DNA of 50,982 nucleotides from an uncultured bacterium (GCA_947243845.1 CAMXIF010000021.1:1-50982), one strand, 5' to 3'; numbered from the stretch's first letter, positions 23,380-32,839 are shown. Notes: a model not told the origin generated them from the letters alone. Program-made: numbers and translations.

Positions 23380-24501
23380 ATGACAGAAGAAGAGAAAGCC
23401 TATATGCACTGGCTGTATCAGGCTGTGGGCATGGGCAACCGCAGACTGCTCCGAAACTTGGAGGCAATCGGAACACCGCGCGAAATCTATCAGATGGCCG
23501 TTTCCAACAGTCTGACAGATAAAATGGCAAAGCGATATAAAAATAAAATAACAAGTATAATGGAATCAACCTCGGATTATGACGTGCAGGGAGAATACGA
23601 ACGTATGAAAGCCAGAGGGATTCAGATGGTAGCGGCAGTGGAAGCCGAATTCCCAGAACGATTAAAAGATATCTCAGATCCGCCTTACGTTCTGTATTAT
23701 GCGGGCAGACTGCCCTCCATGCGTCAGAAAGCGGTGGCCGTCATAGGAGCCAGAGACTGTACGGAATATGGCAGATATATGGCTGGGCAGTTTGGCGCCG
23801 GGCTGGCGCAGGCGGGGGTACAGGTTATCAGTGGGATGGCCAGGGGCATTGACAGCATCGGGCAGCAGAAAGCCCTTCTGGCAGGAGGATATTCGATGGG
23901 TGTGCTGGGGTGCGGCGTTGATATCTGTTATCCACGGGAGAACCGGGAACTATACGAAGCGTTGATACAACAGGGTGGTATCTGCTCTGAATATCCGCCG
24001 GGTATCGGTCCGCGGGCTATCCTTTTTCCGCCCAGAAATAGGATTATCAGCGGGATGGCCGATGCCGTGCTGGTGATCGAAGCCAAAGAAAAAAGCGGTA
24101 CCCTGATTACAGTGGACATGGCATTGGATCAGGGACGGGAAGTTTATGCCCTGCCGGGGCGGGGGACAGATCCCTTAAGCCGGGGGTGTAATCGATTGAT
24201 CAGGCAGGGAGCCGGGCTGGTATCAACGCCGGGTGAGTTGTTGGAAGAACTGCTTGCAGAATATAAAAATAAGGAGGAAGTATGCCAGCAGGAACTGATC
24301 TTTATGGATAAAGAGAAGCAGGATATCCTGAAACTCATGGACATCAATCCCCAGTCAGCGGAAGTATTGCTAAGAAAATATGAAGAAGAATACGGGTGTT
24401 ATCTTTCGTTTCCGGTTTTGTTGCATAAACTTTTGCAGCTTTGTGCAGACGGATATGTCAGACAGGTGGGCGGCAGTTATTATGCAAAGCGTCTGGAATA
24501 G
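23380..24501 (+). CDS. dprA: DNA-processing protein DprA (Smf)
   Basis: A 373-residue protein that protects incoming single-stranded DNA and loads RecA on it during transformation. The Rossmann fold spans about residues 110-295: IGARDCTEYG, ISGMARGIDSIGQQKALL, LGCGVDICYPRENRELY, FPPRNRIISGMADAVLVIEA and GTLITVDMALDQGREVYALPG. An N-terminal helical part and a C-terminal winged-helix segment (about 310-373) complete it. The ribosome-binding site is GGAGAGGG. It forms a unit with comM and is followed by pilB. Confidence 0.95.
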   Translation: MTEEEKAYMHWLYQAVGMGNRRLLRNLEAIGTPREIYQMAVSNSLTDKMAKRYKNKITSIMESTSDYDVQGEYERMKARGIQMVAAVEAEFPERLKDISDPPYVLYYAGRLPSMRQKAVAVIGARDCTEYGRYMAGQFGAGLAQAGVQVISGMARGIDSIGQQKALLAGGYSMGVLGCGVDICYPRENRELYEALIQQGGICSEYPPGIGPRAILFPPRNRIISGMADAVLVIEAKEKSGTLITVDMALDQGREVYALPGRGTDPLSRGCNRLIRQGAGLVSTPGELLEELLAEYKNKEEVCQQELIFMDKEKQDILKLMDINPQSAEVLLRKYEEEYGCYLSFPVLLHKLLQLCADGYVRQVGGSYYAKRLE

Positions 24502-24660
24502 AACGCAGGGCCGGATGGAAGGATTGGATAAAAGGTAAATCAAATCTTGCGCCACATCTAAATAAAGAGTAAAATGGATGTAAATGAGTGTACAGTGCGA
24601 ACTGGACATAAAAAGGGTGTCAGGACGTTGGAGAAGGAGTCCTGAGGTGGGGGATTTAAG

Positions 24661-26355
24661 ATGGAATATAATAGGAAAAAACTGCGTCTGGGAGATGTGC
24701 TTGTCAATAACGGCGTTATCTCAGCAGAAGATTTACAAAAGGGATTGGAACTGCAGAAAGGAAGCGGCCGTAAACTGGGAGAAACCCTGGTGGATGAGGG
24801 TCTTGCCACAGAAGAAAATATAGCAAGGGCGCTGAGTAATCAGTTTCACTATGATATGGTGGATCTGCAGAATGTGGAGATTGAGCAGGATGTTCTTTCT
24901 CTTGTGCCTGCAAGTGTATTGAAAAAGCATAAGGCGCTGCCATTTGAGTATTCGCCTGATAATATGAATGTGCTGAGAGTGGCCATGTCCGACCCCATGG
25001 ATATGGCGGCCATGGACGACATCAATATCATCACAAACCTTCAGGTGGAGCCGGTGGTGGCAACAACGGGCAGCGTTATGCTGGCTCTGGATCGTTATTA
25101 CGGCCAGGCGGAAGTGAATTCCGCTTTGGAAGAATATACCAGAGAAAAAGAAAGCCAGATGGTGGAACAGGAAGACATGTACAGTGAGGATGTCAATAAT
25201 TCTCCGATAGTACAGCTGGTCAAGGGTATGATCGATCAGGCGGTCAGACAGCGCGCTTCTGATATTCATATCGAGCCTATGGAACGTCAGGTGCGGATTC
25301 GATACCGTATTGACGGTGCTCTCTATGAAAAGGCTACTTACAGCATCCGGCTGCTTCCCGCCATTGTGGCGCGTATCAAGATCATCGGCGGTATGGACAT
25401 TTCTGAGAAGAGAAAGCCGCAGGACGGCCGTATCACCCAGATAGTGGATCGGAAAGAGTTTGATATCCGTGTATCAATCCTGCCTACGGTCTACGGGGAA
25501 AAGATCGTTATGCGTCTTACGTCCAAGAATGCACTGACAAGAGAAAAGAGTCAGCTGGGACTGAAGCCTGACGAATTGAAGAAGTTTGATCATATATTGA
25601 AGAATCCGCATGGCATCTTGCTGGTAACAGGGCCTACTGGAAGTGGTAAATCAACGACTCTATATACAGCACTCAGTGAACTCAACAAAGAAGACGTTAA
25701 TATCATCACCGTAGAGGATCCGGTAGAGGCCAATATCGATGGCATTAACCAGGTGCAGGTTAATAATAAAGCTAACCTGACATTTGCTTCAGCGCTTCGT
25801 TCCATTTTGAGACAGGACCCGGATATTATCATGATCGGTGAGATTCGAGACCAGGAGACTGCATCTATCGCGGTGCAGGCGTCTATCACAGGACATCTGG
25901 TGGTATCAACGCTACATACAAACTCCGCAGCCAGTACCATTACGCGACTGGCGGATATGGGCATAGAGCCTTATCTGATTGCGGACTCCACAATTGGTGT
26001 CATAGCCCAGAGACTGGTGCGCCGCCTTTGTCCTGAGTGTAAGAAGAAAAAGAAGGCAGATGCGGAAGAACTGGAAATGCTGATGCTTGAATCAGATGCG
26101 GATGTAACGATCTATGAACCTTGCGGCTGTCCTAAATGTGACGGTACCGGTTTTAAAGGGCGTATCGGTGTATATGAGATCATGGAAGTAACCCAGCCTT
26201 TGAAGAATATTATCAGCAAAAAAGGTTCTGCCGAGGATATCAAGAACAAAGCGCTGGAAGAGGGCATGAATACCCTGCGTATGAGCGCGACCAAATTTGT
26301 AATGGAAGGCATTACCTCCGTACAGGAGATGATGAGGGTGTCATTTGATATCTAA
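24661..26355 (+). CDS. pilB: Type IV pilus assembly ATPase PilB with MshEN-like cyclic di-GMP module
   Basis: A 564-residue extension ATPase. The first 60 residues hold two tandem motifs of MshEN type (RLGDVLVNNGVISAEDLQKG and LGETLVDEGLATEENIARAL), which bind cyclic di-GMP in related ATPases. Walker A is GPTGSGKST at 324-332, the Asp box is VEDPVEANIDG, Walker B lies in DPDIIMIGEIRD (386-397), and the His box in TGHLVVSTLHT. Zinc-binding Cys pairs are CPEC (457-460) and CGCPKC (488-493), typical for PilB/GspE and absent from PilT. The ATG follows GAGGTGGGGG. About 160 bases separate it from dprA; I saw no clear promoter there. Confidence 0.96.
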   Translation: MEYNRKKLRLGDVLVNNGVISAEDLQKGLELQKGSGRKLGETLVDEGLATEENIARALSNQFHYDMVDLQNVEIEQDVLSLVPASVLKKHKALPFEYSPDNMNVLRVAMSDPMDMAAMDDINIITNLQVEPVVATTGSVMLALDRYYGQAEVNSALEEYTREKESQMVEQEDMYSEDVNNSPIVQLVKGMIDQAVRQRASDIHIEPMERQVRIRYRIDGALYEKATYSIRLLPAIVARIKIIGGMDISEKRKPQDGRITQIVDRKEFDIRVSILPTVYGEKIVMRLTSKNALTREKSQLGLKPDELKKFDHILKNPHGILLVTGPTGSGKSTTLYTALSELNKEDVNIITVEDPVEANIDGINQVQVNNKANLTFASALRSILRQDPDIIMIGEIRDQETASIAVQASITGHLVVSTLHTNSAASTITRLADMGIEPYLIADSTIGVIAQRLVRRLCPECKKKKKADAEELEMLMLESDADVTIYEPCGCPKCDGTGFKGRIGVYEIMEVTQPLKNIISKKGSAEDIKNKALEEGMNTLRMSATKFVMEGITSVQEMMRVSFDI

Positions 26356-26454
26356 GATAAAGATAAAACGGCTAAGATACGTATAAACGAAATAGCATAA
26401 ATTTAATTCGCAGTATATGAATGTCAAATTCTAAAAAAGTAACCTAATAGTAAA

Positions 26455-26488
26455 ACAGCCGGTCATCATGGCTTATGTGGCCGGCTGT
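26455..26488. terminator. Strong hairpin after pilB, possible terminator
   Basis: ACAGCCGG (26455-26462) pairs with CCGGCTGT (26481-26488). On the plus strand the tail is ATCTATC, not a T-run; on the minus strand it is TTTTACTATT. It may act partly as a terminator between pilB and the following membrane genes. Confidence 0.45.
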
Positions 26489-26586
26489 ATCTATCGGCGG
26501 AAGCCCATTGTTACTTAGAATAACAGACTATCTATATAAGGTGGTTCCTGTTTATATTCATGCATGGTGCGATACGGGAGAAAGAA

Positions 26587-28323
26587 ATGCGGATACAGAC
26601 AGATGTAGGGCAGAAGTATCAACTACTAAATAAAATTTACCAAATTCTGAAGGCAGCAGCGGATAAGCTGACGGTGTTCGCTGAGAGAGTAGAAGCTATA
26701 CCGGGCAAGATTCCGGAACTTGTGGTGCTGTTTATTTATACGGCGGCACGTTTGGGCATGGCGGTTTTTCACGAACCTTTCTTTGATGAGGCGGAAGCAT
26801 GGCAGATTGCAAGATGTGTATCGTTCAAGACATTGTTTTTTGAGACCACACATTATGAGGGGCATCCGCCGTTGTGGCATCTGATCTTGATGCCTTTTGC
26901 CAAAGCGGGAGCACCGTATGAATTGTCGTTGACGCTGGTTAGTCTTGTATTTGTGGGGACTTCGGTATTTCTTATCCTGCGGTACGCACCCTTTCCGCGT
27001 ATCGTGCGGCTGCTTTTGCCGTTCACGTATTTCTATTTTTACCAGTACGGTGTGATTTCCAGAGTATACTGTGTGATGGTATTGGAATTTGTATTGTTAT
27101 CCATGGCTTACAAAGGCAGGAATGAGAAACCCGGCAGATATGCGGCGGTCATGATGTTGTTGTGTATGACTATCGCCTATGGAGTTGTGATAGCGGGCGG
27201 TCTGGCATTGGTCTGGCTGTGGGAAATCTGGGACAGGAAAGGGATTCGAGGCCTGGTACGGAGATATTGTAAGGATCGCAGGATCTGGTGGCTGGGAGCG
27301 CTTCTTGTGACGGCAGTCTTTGTTATCCTGTTGATTATGCCGCGGGAGAATACGTATGCGACAGCCGCGGCGGATGATATCTGCAATCCTTTTTGGGTGC
27401 GGCTATTTTATATGATAATGATACTTCCGGCCGATGTGACGATGACGAATGTCTATGGGGACCATCTTACACTGTCATGGGCGCATCTTTCGGTATCGAC
27501 ACTGATCAGCGGGTGTATTGTAGGAGCGTTGATTTGGTTTTTGCTCTTATATTATGGAAAGAAAAAGAAAACTGTTCTTTTGTGTGTTCTGCCATACAGT
27601 ATGTACGCACTCTTTTCAGCAGCGGTGTATGTGTCGCTTCATCATACAGGGATTGGTTTGTTATACCTGTGCTTTTGGGTGTGGGCGACTGTGGAAACGG
27701 AGCAGACCGGGCAGAATGATAAAGAGGAAAAGCGGGGATGCTTGGAAGTACCTGTGAGATGTGGGGCTGTTTTGATGGGAACGACAGCGCTTGCAATTTC
27801 CATTTTCTGGACAGTGGCCTCCTGCAGGCTGGATATGGATAAAATCTATGCATCGGGACGGGAAGAGGCAAAATTTATCAAAGAGCATCAACTGGACCAG
27901 TACAGGATGATGTCTGCGTGGAGCGTCAGTCGCGATGAGGAGGGGAACATTGAGCATGTAGATATCAATGAATGTGACCGGGCGGTGAATATTGCGCCAT
28001 ATTTTGATCACAACATCTTTATGAACTTTAATGAAGGAAAAGATGATAGGAACTATATTGTACATATACGGCTCACAGAGGAAGAGACGCAAAAGACTTA
28101 TGAAGTTTGGAGAAAAGAGGGGGCGCCGCAGGTACTCTGGATGAATCCGGATCTTAAGGAGGTTTATGGAGACAAGGTGGACGCGACAGATTATGTGCTG
28201 GTCTATCAGGCACCTGCGGAGATGATTTGGAAGGCGGGAGCCGATTATCTGGAAAGCAAAATTTATGTACATAGAGATTTATTGGAAAAGACGGGGCTGC
28301 AGAGGGTGACGATTGGAAAATAA
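26587..28323 (+). CDS. Large polytopic membrane protein, possible GT-C-type glycosyltransferase
   Basis: About 578 residues with eight to ten hydrophobic segments between about residues 40 and 430 and a soluble C-terminal part of about 150. In the first outside loop FFDEAEAWQIA is followed by EGHPPLWHL. An acidic DE/E pair followed by HPPL is the pattern of GT-C glycosyltransferases (PMT/ArnT-like), which use lipid-linked sugars. I start at the ATG at 26587 (GGGAG six bases upstream); the ATG at 26560 has a poorly spaced site. It lies between pilB and pilC, next to another large membrane protein, so it may modify pilins or other surface molecules. The function is inferred only. Confidence 0.65.
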   Translation: MRIQTDVGQKYQLLNKIYQILKAAADKLTVFAERVEAIPGKIPELVVLFIYTAARLGMAVFHEPFFDEAEAWQIARCVSFKTLFFETTHYEGHPPLWHLILMPFAKAGAPYELSLTLVSLVFVGTSVFLILRYAPFPRIVRLLLPFTYFYFYQYGVISRVYCVMVLEFVLLSMAYKGRNEKPGRYAAVMMLLCMTIAYGVVIAGGLALVWLWEIWDRKGIRGLVRRYCKDRRIWWLGALLVTAVFVILLIMPRENTYATAAADDICNPFWVRLFYMIMILPADVTMTNVYGDHLTLSWAHLSVSTLISGCIVGALIWFLLLYYGKKKKTVLLCVLPYSMYALFSAAVYVSLHHTGIGLLYLCFWVWATVETEQTGQNDKEEKRGCLEVPVRCGAVLMGTTALAISIFWTVASCRLDMDKIYASGREEAKFIKEHQLDQYRMMSAWSVSRDEEGNIEHVDINECDRAVNIAPYFDHNIFMNFNEGKDDRNYIVHIRLTEEETQKTYEVWRKEGAPQVLWMNPDLKEVYGDKVDATDYVLVYQAPAEMIWKAGADYLESKIYVHRDLLEKTGLQRVTIGK

Positions 28324-28329
28324 CGGGGC

Positions 28330-30576
28330 ATGGAAATGGAGTTGAAGAAAAAAGGCGGTATAGAGGCGGGAGTGATATTGGTTTTGGCGGCTTCCCTATT
28401 GTTTGTATGCTTTCTGACGGGTGGCAATACTGAGGCTTTTTTAGTAGATGATAACAGGATGCAATGGTATCCGGTCATGGAGCGGGCTTATAGGGAACTT
28501 GCAAATACGGGCAGAATCTGCTGTTATGATCTGTATCAGATGAAGGGCATGCCCATTGCACAGCAGGGATATTATGGCATAATGAATCCCTTTATGTTGT
28601 TATCCTATATTGCGGCAAGCCTGTTGCCAGGGCAGATTCCCATGATTTCTTGTTACATTGGTCTGATGGTGATGGCAGGGAATTTGGTCTGTTATTTGCT
28701 CTGCCGGAGATTGGGCTGTGGGCAGGGATTGGCATTTCTCATGACTGCGGCATATAGCACCTTGGGATGTTTTTGGGCTTTTTGTTACTGGTATTATATC
28801 TTTAATAATTATCTGATGATTCCCCTGCTTATATATGTGTTTGTCCGCTGTAAGAAAGGACTGATATCGTATTGTGCATGTGGGATTGTACTGGCTGTGA
28901 GTATATATATGGGAAATGTGCAATATACTTTTTACCAGTATGTTGTATTTGGTATCCTATGCGTGCTTATGATACTCTTGAAAGAACGCAGATATTTTAA
29001 AGTTCTATTTATAAATGTGGTGATTGGTCTTGGTTTTTCCCTGCCGATTTTGCTTCTGGCGCTGCAGGCTTCCAATAATTTCCGGAAGTATCAGGATTTC
29101 TTTGAAAATCCGGTTTTTTTAAACAGTCTGCTGGTGCATTCCGTGATTCCGCAGGGAATCCTACATAGGCGGGACATGGGTTTTTCTTTTATGGATTCTT
29201 CCGTTATGTACAGGAAGGACAATATGGTGCTCTATATGGGCATTATAGCAATATGGCTGTTTGCGGCCATGATCTGGGCAGTCAGCAGATGCGCAAAGCA
29301 CATGGGAAAATGCAGGAATCTGGCAGAACTTTGGAGGGAATGTAAAACCACATATGACCATGCAGCGGCCTGGACGCATGAACAGAAAACAATAGCCGGT
29401 CTTATCGCAGCAGTGCTCTTTTTTCTGTCTGTTATGAGCGGCGGCATTGCGGCAACGCTGCTGCATGCCCTGCCGGTGGTGCGGAATTTTCGCCATTTAT
29501 TTAAGGCAGTTTTTGTGGTTGCCCCACTGGCAATTATGATTTTTGCCTGGGCAGTAGGGAGACAGGAGAGGAACAGAATACGGTTTGTGACAATTTTGTT
29601 GACAGCGGTGTTTGCCTGTATTGGATGCTTCAATGCCCGTGACGAGGTGTGGGGAGCTGACAGATTGTATGGACTCCAAATTGACAGAGGATTTGTTGGG
29701 GAAAAAGAGGATGCAATCCGTATGATAGAGAAGGCATCCATGGACTGCAAGAATTACAGGACAGTGACTTTTTTGCGGTTTCCATGGATTAATGACGAGG
29801 TTTTTAATATATCTGAAAATTTGTCCAGAAATTTTCCGACAGCCATCTCCATATTTTCTTTGGCAGGCTATGAAAATGCGGTCAGCGATTGTAGGATGGA
29901 AGCGTTTGATGCAATATACACGGATAAGGAATTTTATACCAGATTTGCTAATGCGGATATTACAAAAAATCTTCTGCAGAATCTGACGCAGAAGCCAAAG
30001 AAGGTAGCACAGCAGTTGATGGATAACGGTGTCCGGTATCTGCTGATAGATAAGTCCAGTCTGGAGGATAATCAGAGGGCACAGGCTTTTATGGATGCTG
30101 GATTGTATCGCGATCTCCGCCCGGAAATTATCTCTGCATTAAAAGAATTGCCAGACATCCGGGTGGTGGCAGTGAAGGAATTCAATGAACATTATGATCT
30201 GGTGGAGATAGATGGTGTAAACAGTTTGTGTATGAACAGTGGTGGAGAACGGATTCCTTTGACGGATATTAATATGGAGACAGTTGTCTTCGAAGCACAG
30301 GAAGCCGGGGAATATACGCTTTCCTTTGCGTACGACAGTCATTTGCAGGCTTTTTTGACTGAAAAGGATGGGACAAAACACCCGTTATCTATAGAGCGGG
30401 CGGTGAACGACAATATCCTCATTTCTACACAGGGCGGATGCGGGAAGGTGACGCTGACCTATCAGGATCCAGTCTGTATTATGGGATTTGTGTGGGAAGC
30501 GGTCGTAAGTCTCGCCTTTGTAATGCTGTTAGCTGGAATGAACAGTCATTGTTTTCATAAAACCAGCAGGGAATAA
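28330..30576 (+). CDS. Large polytopic membrane protein, YfhO-like
   Basis: A 748-residue protein with about a dozen hydrophobic segments (one near 12-30, the rest from about 85 to 435, and one near the C-terminus at about 715-738). Between them is a large soluble part of about 270 residues with NISENLSRNFPTAISIFSLAGYENA. DDNRMQWYPVMERAYRE in the first outside loop and the general layout resemble the YfhO family, which helps glycosylate cell-wall polymers in some Firmicutes. The start is seven bases after the stop of the preceding membrane protein, with only GGGGC before the ATG, so translation is probably coupled. The two genes are likely a pair acting on one surface glycan or on pilin. Confidence 0.6.
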   Translation: MEMELKKKGGIEAGVILVLAASLLFVCFLTGGNTEAFLVDDNRMQWYPVMERAYRELANTGRICCYDLYQMKGMPIAQQGYYGIMNPFMLLSYIAASLLPGQIPMISCYIGLMVMAGNLVCYLLCRRLGCGQGLAFLMTAAYSTLGCFWAFCYWYYIFNNYLMIPLLIYVFVRCKKGLISYCACGIVLAVSIYMGNVQYTFYQYVVFGILCVLMILLKERRYFKVLFINVVIGLGFSLPILLLALQASNNFRKYQDFFENPVFLNSLLVHSVIPQGILHRRDMGFSFMDSSVMYRKDNMVLYMGIIAIWLFAAMIWAVSRCAKHMGKCRNLAELWRECKTTYDHAAAWTHEQKTIAGLIAAVLFFLSVMSGGIAATLLHALPVVRNFRHLFKAVFVVAPLAIMIFAWAVGRQERNRIRFVTILLTAVFACIGCFNARDEVWGADRLYGLQIDRGFVGEKEDAIRMIEKASMDCKNYRTVTFLRFPWINDEVFNISENLSRNFPTAISIFSLAGYENAVSDCRMEAFDAIYTDKEFYTRFANADITKNLLQNLTQKPKKVAQQLMDNGVRYLLIDKSSLEDNQRAQAFMDAGLYRDLRPEIISALKELPDIRVVAVKEFNEHYDLVEIDGVNSLCMNSGGERIPLTDINMETVVFEAQEAGEYTLSFAYDSHLQAFLTEKDGTKHPLSIERAVNDNILISTQGGCGKVTLTYQDPVCIMGFVWEAVVSLAFVMLLAGMNSHCFHKTSRE

Positions 30577-30609
30577 CAGGGGTTATTTTCCGTAATTTGT
30601 CAGAATATA

Positions 30610-30638
30610 TTTACTTTTGTCGGAATTATGCTTATAAT
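30610..30638 (+). promoter_or_regulatory. Possible SigA-type promoter before the small membrane protein
   Basis: TTTACT, 17 bases, TATAAT. The -35 box is weak. A small AATAAC/GTTATT hairpin just after the stop of the previous gene may end its transcript. Confidence 0.5.
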
Positions 30639-30688
30639 GTCAATGAAAGGTAGATTTTACAACAAAGTAGATTACGAAGGTGGATGAA

Positions 30689-30964
30689 ATGGGAAATATT
30701 CTTAATACTTTATCAGCATTTTGGAGTTCTGAATTGGTGAGTGACAACAAATGGATTATTGTTTTGCTGGTTGTGTTCTGTGTCATGGCTACAGAGTTTG
30801 TATGTTCGATGGTCTTTATTCATGTGATACTTCCGCGCAAACGAAGTACGGTGGGATATCTATTGCCGGAGTTTCATAATATATTGACAGAACTCGAAAT
30901 TTTGAAAGCAGACAATAGGAAACTGAAAGAAGAATTGGATAAATATAAAAATGCGGGAGAATGA
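30689..30964 (+). CDS. Small membrane protein with C-terminal coiled coil
   Basis: A 91-residue protein with one membrane helix at about residues 22-46 (WIIVLLVVFCVMATEFVCSMVF) and a charged C-terminal helix with heptad-like Leu/Ile spacing (LTELEILKADNRKLKEELDKYK). I do not recognise a family. I take the ATG at 30689 behind AAGGTGG; a GTG three codons earlier overlaps that site. It has its own possible promoter and sits directly before pilC, so a part in pilus assembly is conceivable but unproven. Confidence 0.65.
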   Translation: MGNILNTLSAFWSSELVSDNKWIIVLLVVFCVMATEFVCSMVFIHVILPRKRSTVGYLLPEFHNILTELEILKADNRKLKEELDKYKNAGE

Positions 30965-30984
30965 TAGAGTTTGCTTTTATGCTA

Positions 30985-31013
30985 TTGAAAAAACGACAGA
31001 ATTATGGTAGACT
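30985..31013 (+). promoter_or_regulatory. SigA-type promoter before pilC
   Basis: TTGAAA, exactly 17 bases, TAGACT, about 160 bases upstream of the pilC start. Confidence 0.65.
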
Positions 31014-31168
31014 ATGTAGTAAATTAGTACCGGATAATATTTGGATAATCCATATTAAGGTGAATTAAGGGGCGCCTGATATTGGATATAGATAAGACAT
31101 AGAATGGCCTTCAGTGATGAAGTCCGTACTTTATTATGCCGATATAGAAATGAATTGGGGGAATTGCT

Positions 31169-32383
31169 ATGGCGGCTTGGGGTTATGTCGCGATTGATAA
31201 AGGCGGAAAAGAAATCAAAGGCAGTAAAGACGCTGATAACAAAGAACTCGTACTCAGGGATCTGAAAAATCAGGGTCTTATTGTGCTTGAAATAACAGAG
31301 CAAAATATGCTGACCAAGGATATCAGTATTGACTTTGGCGGCAAGCCGACACCGCGTGATATGGCAGTGTTCTGTAGACAGTTTGCCAGTATTACCAGGG
31401 CGGGCGTTACCATCATAGAGACCCTCAATATGCTGGCTGATTCCACAGAGAACAAAAAGATGCAGAAGGCAATCTATGCGGTGCGTGCGGACGTGGAGAA
31501 GGGTGAGAGTTTTGCGGATTCTATGGCGCAGCATCCTGGAGTGTTCCCGGAACTGCTGGTGCAGATGGCCAGAGCCGGTGAGGCTTCCGGTAGTCTGGAT
31601 ACGGCCATGGAGCGTATGGCGATACAGTTCGAGAAATCGGCCAAGACCCAGGCCATGGTTAAGAAAGCCATGATATACCCGATCGTGGTGGCTTGTGTGG
31701 CTGTTGGTGTGGTAGCGGCCATGCTGTTGTTCGTTATCCCGCGATATATGGATATGTTCGAAACGCTGGGAACGGAACTTCCGGCGATTACGCTTGCGGT
31801 TGTGGGGATGAGTAATTTCCTAAAGGCCTATTGGTTTATTATCATTCCAGTGGTGATCGCCATTGTGTTTGTGCTCAAGACTTATGCCAAGACCAATTCG
31901 GGTAAACATGTTTTTGGCAAATTGCAGTTGAAGATTCCGGCAATCAAGAATCTGGTGGTCAAAACGGCCAGCGCCCAAATGGCCAGGACACTGAGTACTT
32001 TGCTGACAGCCGGTGTGCCATTGATTGAGGCGGTGGATATCGTGGCGGATACTATGGGTAATATATGGTTTAAGGAATCCCTCAAAGAGGCGTTGGAGCA
32101 GATTATGATAGGTGTGCCCCTGTCTCAGCCTCTGCAGACCAGCGGATTGTTCCCGCCCATGGTCTATCATATGGTAAGGATTGGTGAGGAAGCAGGTTCC
32201 ACCGAGGAAATGCTCAATAAACTGGCGGATTATTATGAGGAAGAAGTGGAGATGGCGGTGCAGTCTTTGATGGCGGCGATGGAGCCGATGATCATCATTG
32301 TGCTGGCAGGCGTGGTAGGTATTCTGATCGCGGCAGTAATGGCACCGATGGTGACCATGTATGCGGCACTGGATAACCTGTAA
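31169..32383 (+). CDS. pilC: Type IV pilus inner-membrane platform protein PilC (GspF family)
   Basis: A 404-residue polytopic protein with two repeated T2SSF domains. The first holds MAVFCRQFASITRAGVTIIETLNMLAD and the second QMARTLSTLLTAGVPLIEAVDIVAD, each followed by membrane helices (near 170-190, 215-235 and 375-397). An N-terminal cytoplasmic part (AAWGYVAIDKGGKEIKGSKDADNKE) is normal for the family. PilC links the PilB and PilT motors to the growing pilus. The start follows GGGGGAATTGCT. The next gene in the same direction is the major pilin, after a long gap. Confidence 0.96.
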   Translation: MAAWGYVAIDKGGKEIKGSKDADNKELVLRDLKNQGLIVLEITEQNMLTKDISIDFGGKPTPRDMAVFCRQFASITRAGVTIIETLNMLADSTENKKMQKAIYAVRADVEKGESFADSMAQHPGVFPELLVQMARAGEASGSLDTAMERMAIQFEKSAKTQAMVKKAMIYPIVVACVAVGVVAAMLLFVIPRYMDMFETLGTELPAITLAVVGMSNFLKAYWFIIIPVVIAIVFVLKTYAKTNSGKHVFGKLQLKIPAIKNLVVKTASAQMARTLSTLLTAGVPLIEAVDIVADTMGNIWFKESLKEALEQIMIGVPLSQPLQTSGLFPPMVYHMVRIGEEAGSTEEMLNKLADYYEEEVEMAVQSLMAAMEPMIIIVLAGVVGILIAAVMAPMVTMYAALDNL

Positions 32384-32434
32384 ACCGCAATTCTATTCAT
32401 TTTCAAATTACATATATATGCTTGAATGCCCTGA

Positions 32435-32463
32435 TTGACACGGGCGCGGAAATCCTGTATGGA
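32435..32463 (+). promoter_or_regulatory. SigA-type promoter candidate for the major pilin
   Basis: TTGACA, exactly 17 bases, TATGGA. It would give the pilin message a leader of about 370 bases. Confidence 0.55.
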
Positions 32464-32839
32464 CAGGACAAGGAAGTGAGTTGGTCAGACATCTGAAACT
32501 TAGGGGAGATGGCAGTAACATGTACGTGTTTTCTCAAAGAACGCGGGAGAAAGAATCTGCGTAGTATATTAAGTATCCTTTCCTTGGTGTAATAGGTATT
32601 AACGGAAAAGGATGTTGATACTGGACAGACAACTAATTCATAGAGAACCCATCTTCACATGGTACACAGAAAATGAGCCGGCATTCCCTTTCGCAGATAT
32701 ACGATTGATTGGGAGGCGGTAAAGAAGGCTATTGCCGCGGATAACAATTGAATTAAGCCCGGCCGCCAGGTAGGGGGCGGCTGCGTTTAAGATATAGCAA
32801 CACAAAACAATTTTTATGATGGAAAAGGAGAAAGAAGCA
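32464..32839 (+). promoter_or_regulatory. Long structured leader of the major pilin gene
   Basis: About 370 bases without a convincing gene. Strong hairpins are visible: GTATCCTTTCC pairing with GGAAAAGGAT and a distal GATAC (32573-32621); GGCGGTA pairing with TTGCCGC near 32716-32740; and GCCGCC pairing with GGCGGC around the loop AGGTAGGG near 32762-32782. The last stands about 60 bases before the start codon and could hide or expose the ribosome-binding site or terminate weakly. I could not match it to a known cyclic di-GMP riboswitch. It may be a regulatory RNA or simply a stabilising leader. Confidence 0.45.

Noticed and set aside
32690..32750. A short frame coding IDWEAVKKAIAADNN in the pilin leader
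   Set aside because: It looks protein-like but has no start codon or ribosome-binding site, is only about 24 codons long, and overlaps a hairpin; probably chance.
32384..32839. A cyclic di-GMP riboswitch before the major pilin
   Set aside because: The location is suggestive and CGCGGATAACAAT recalls part of the class II motif, but the other conserved blocks of class I or II are not found.
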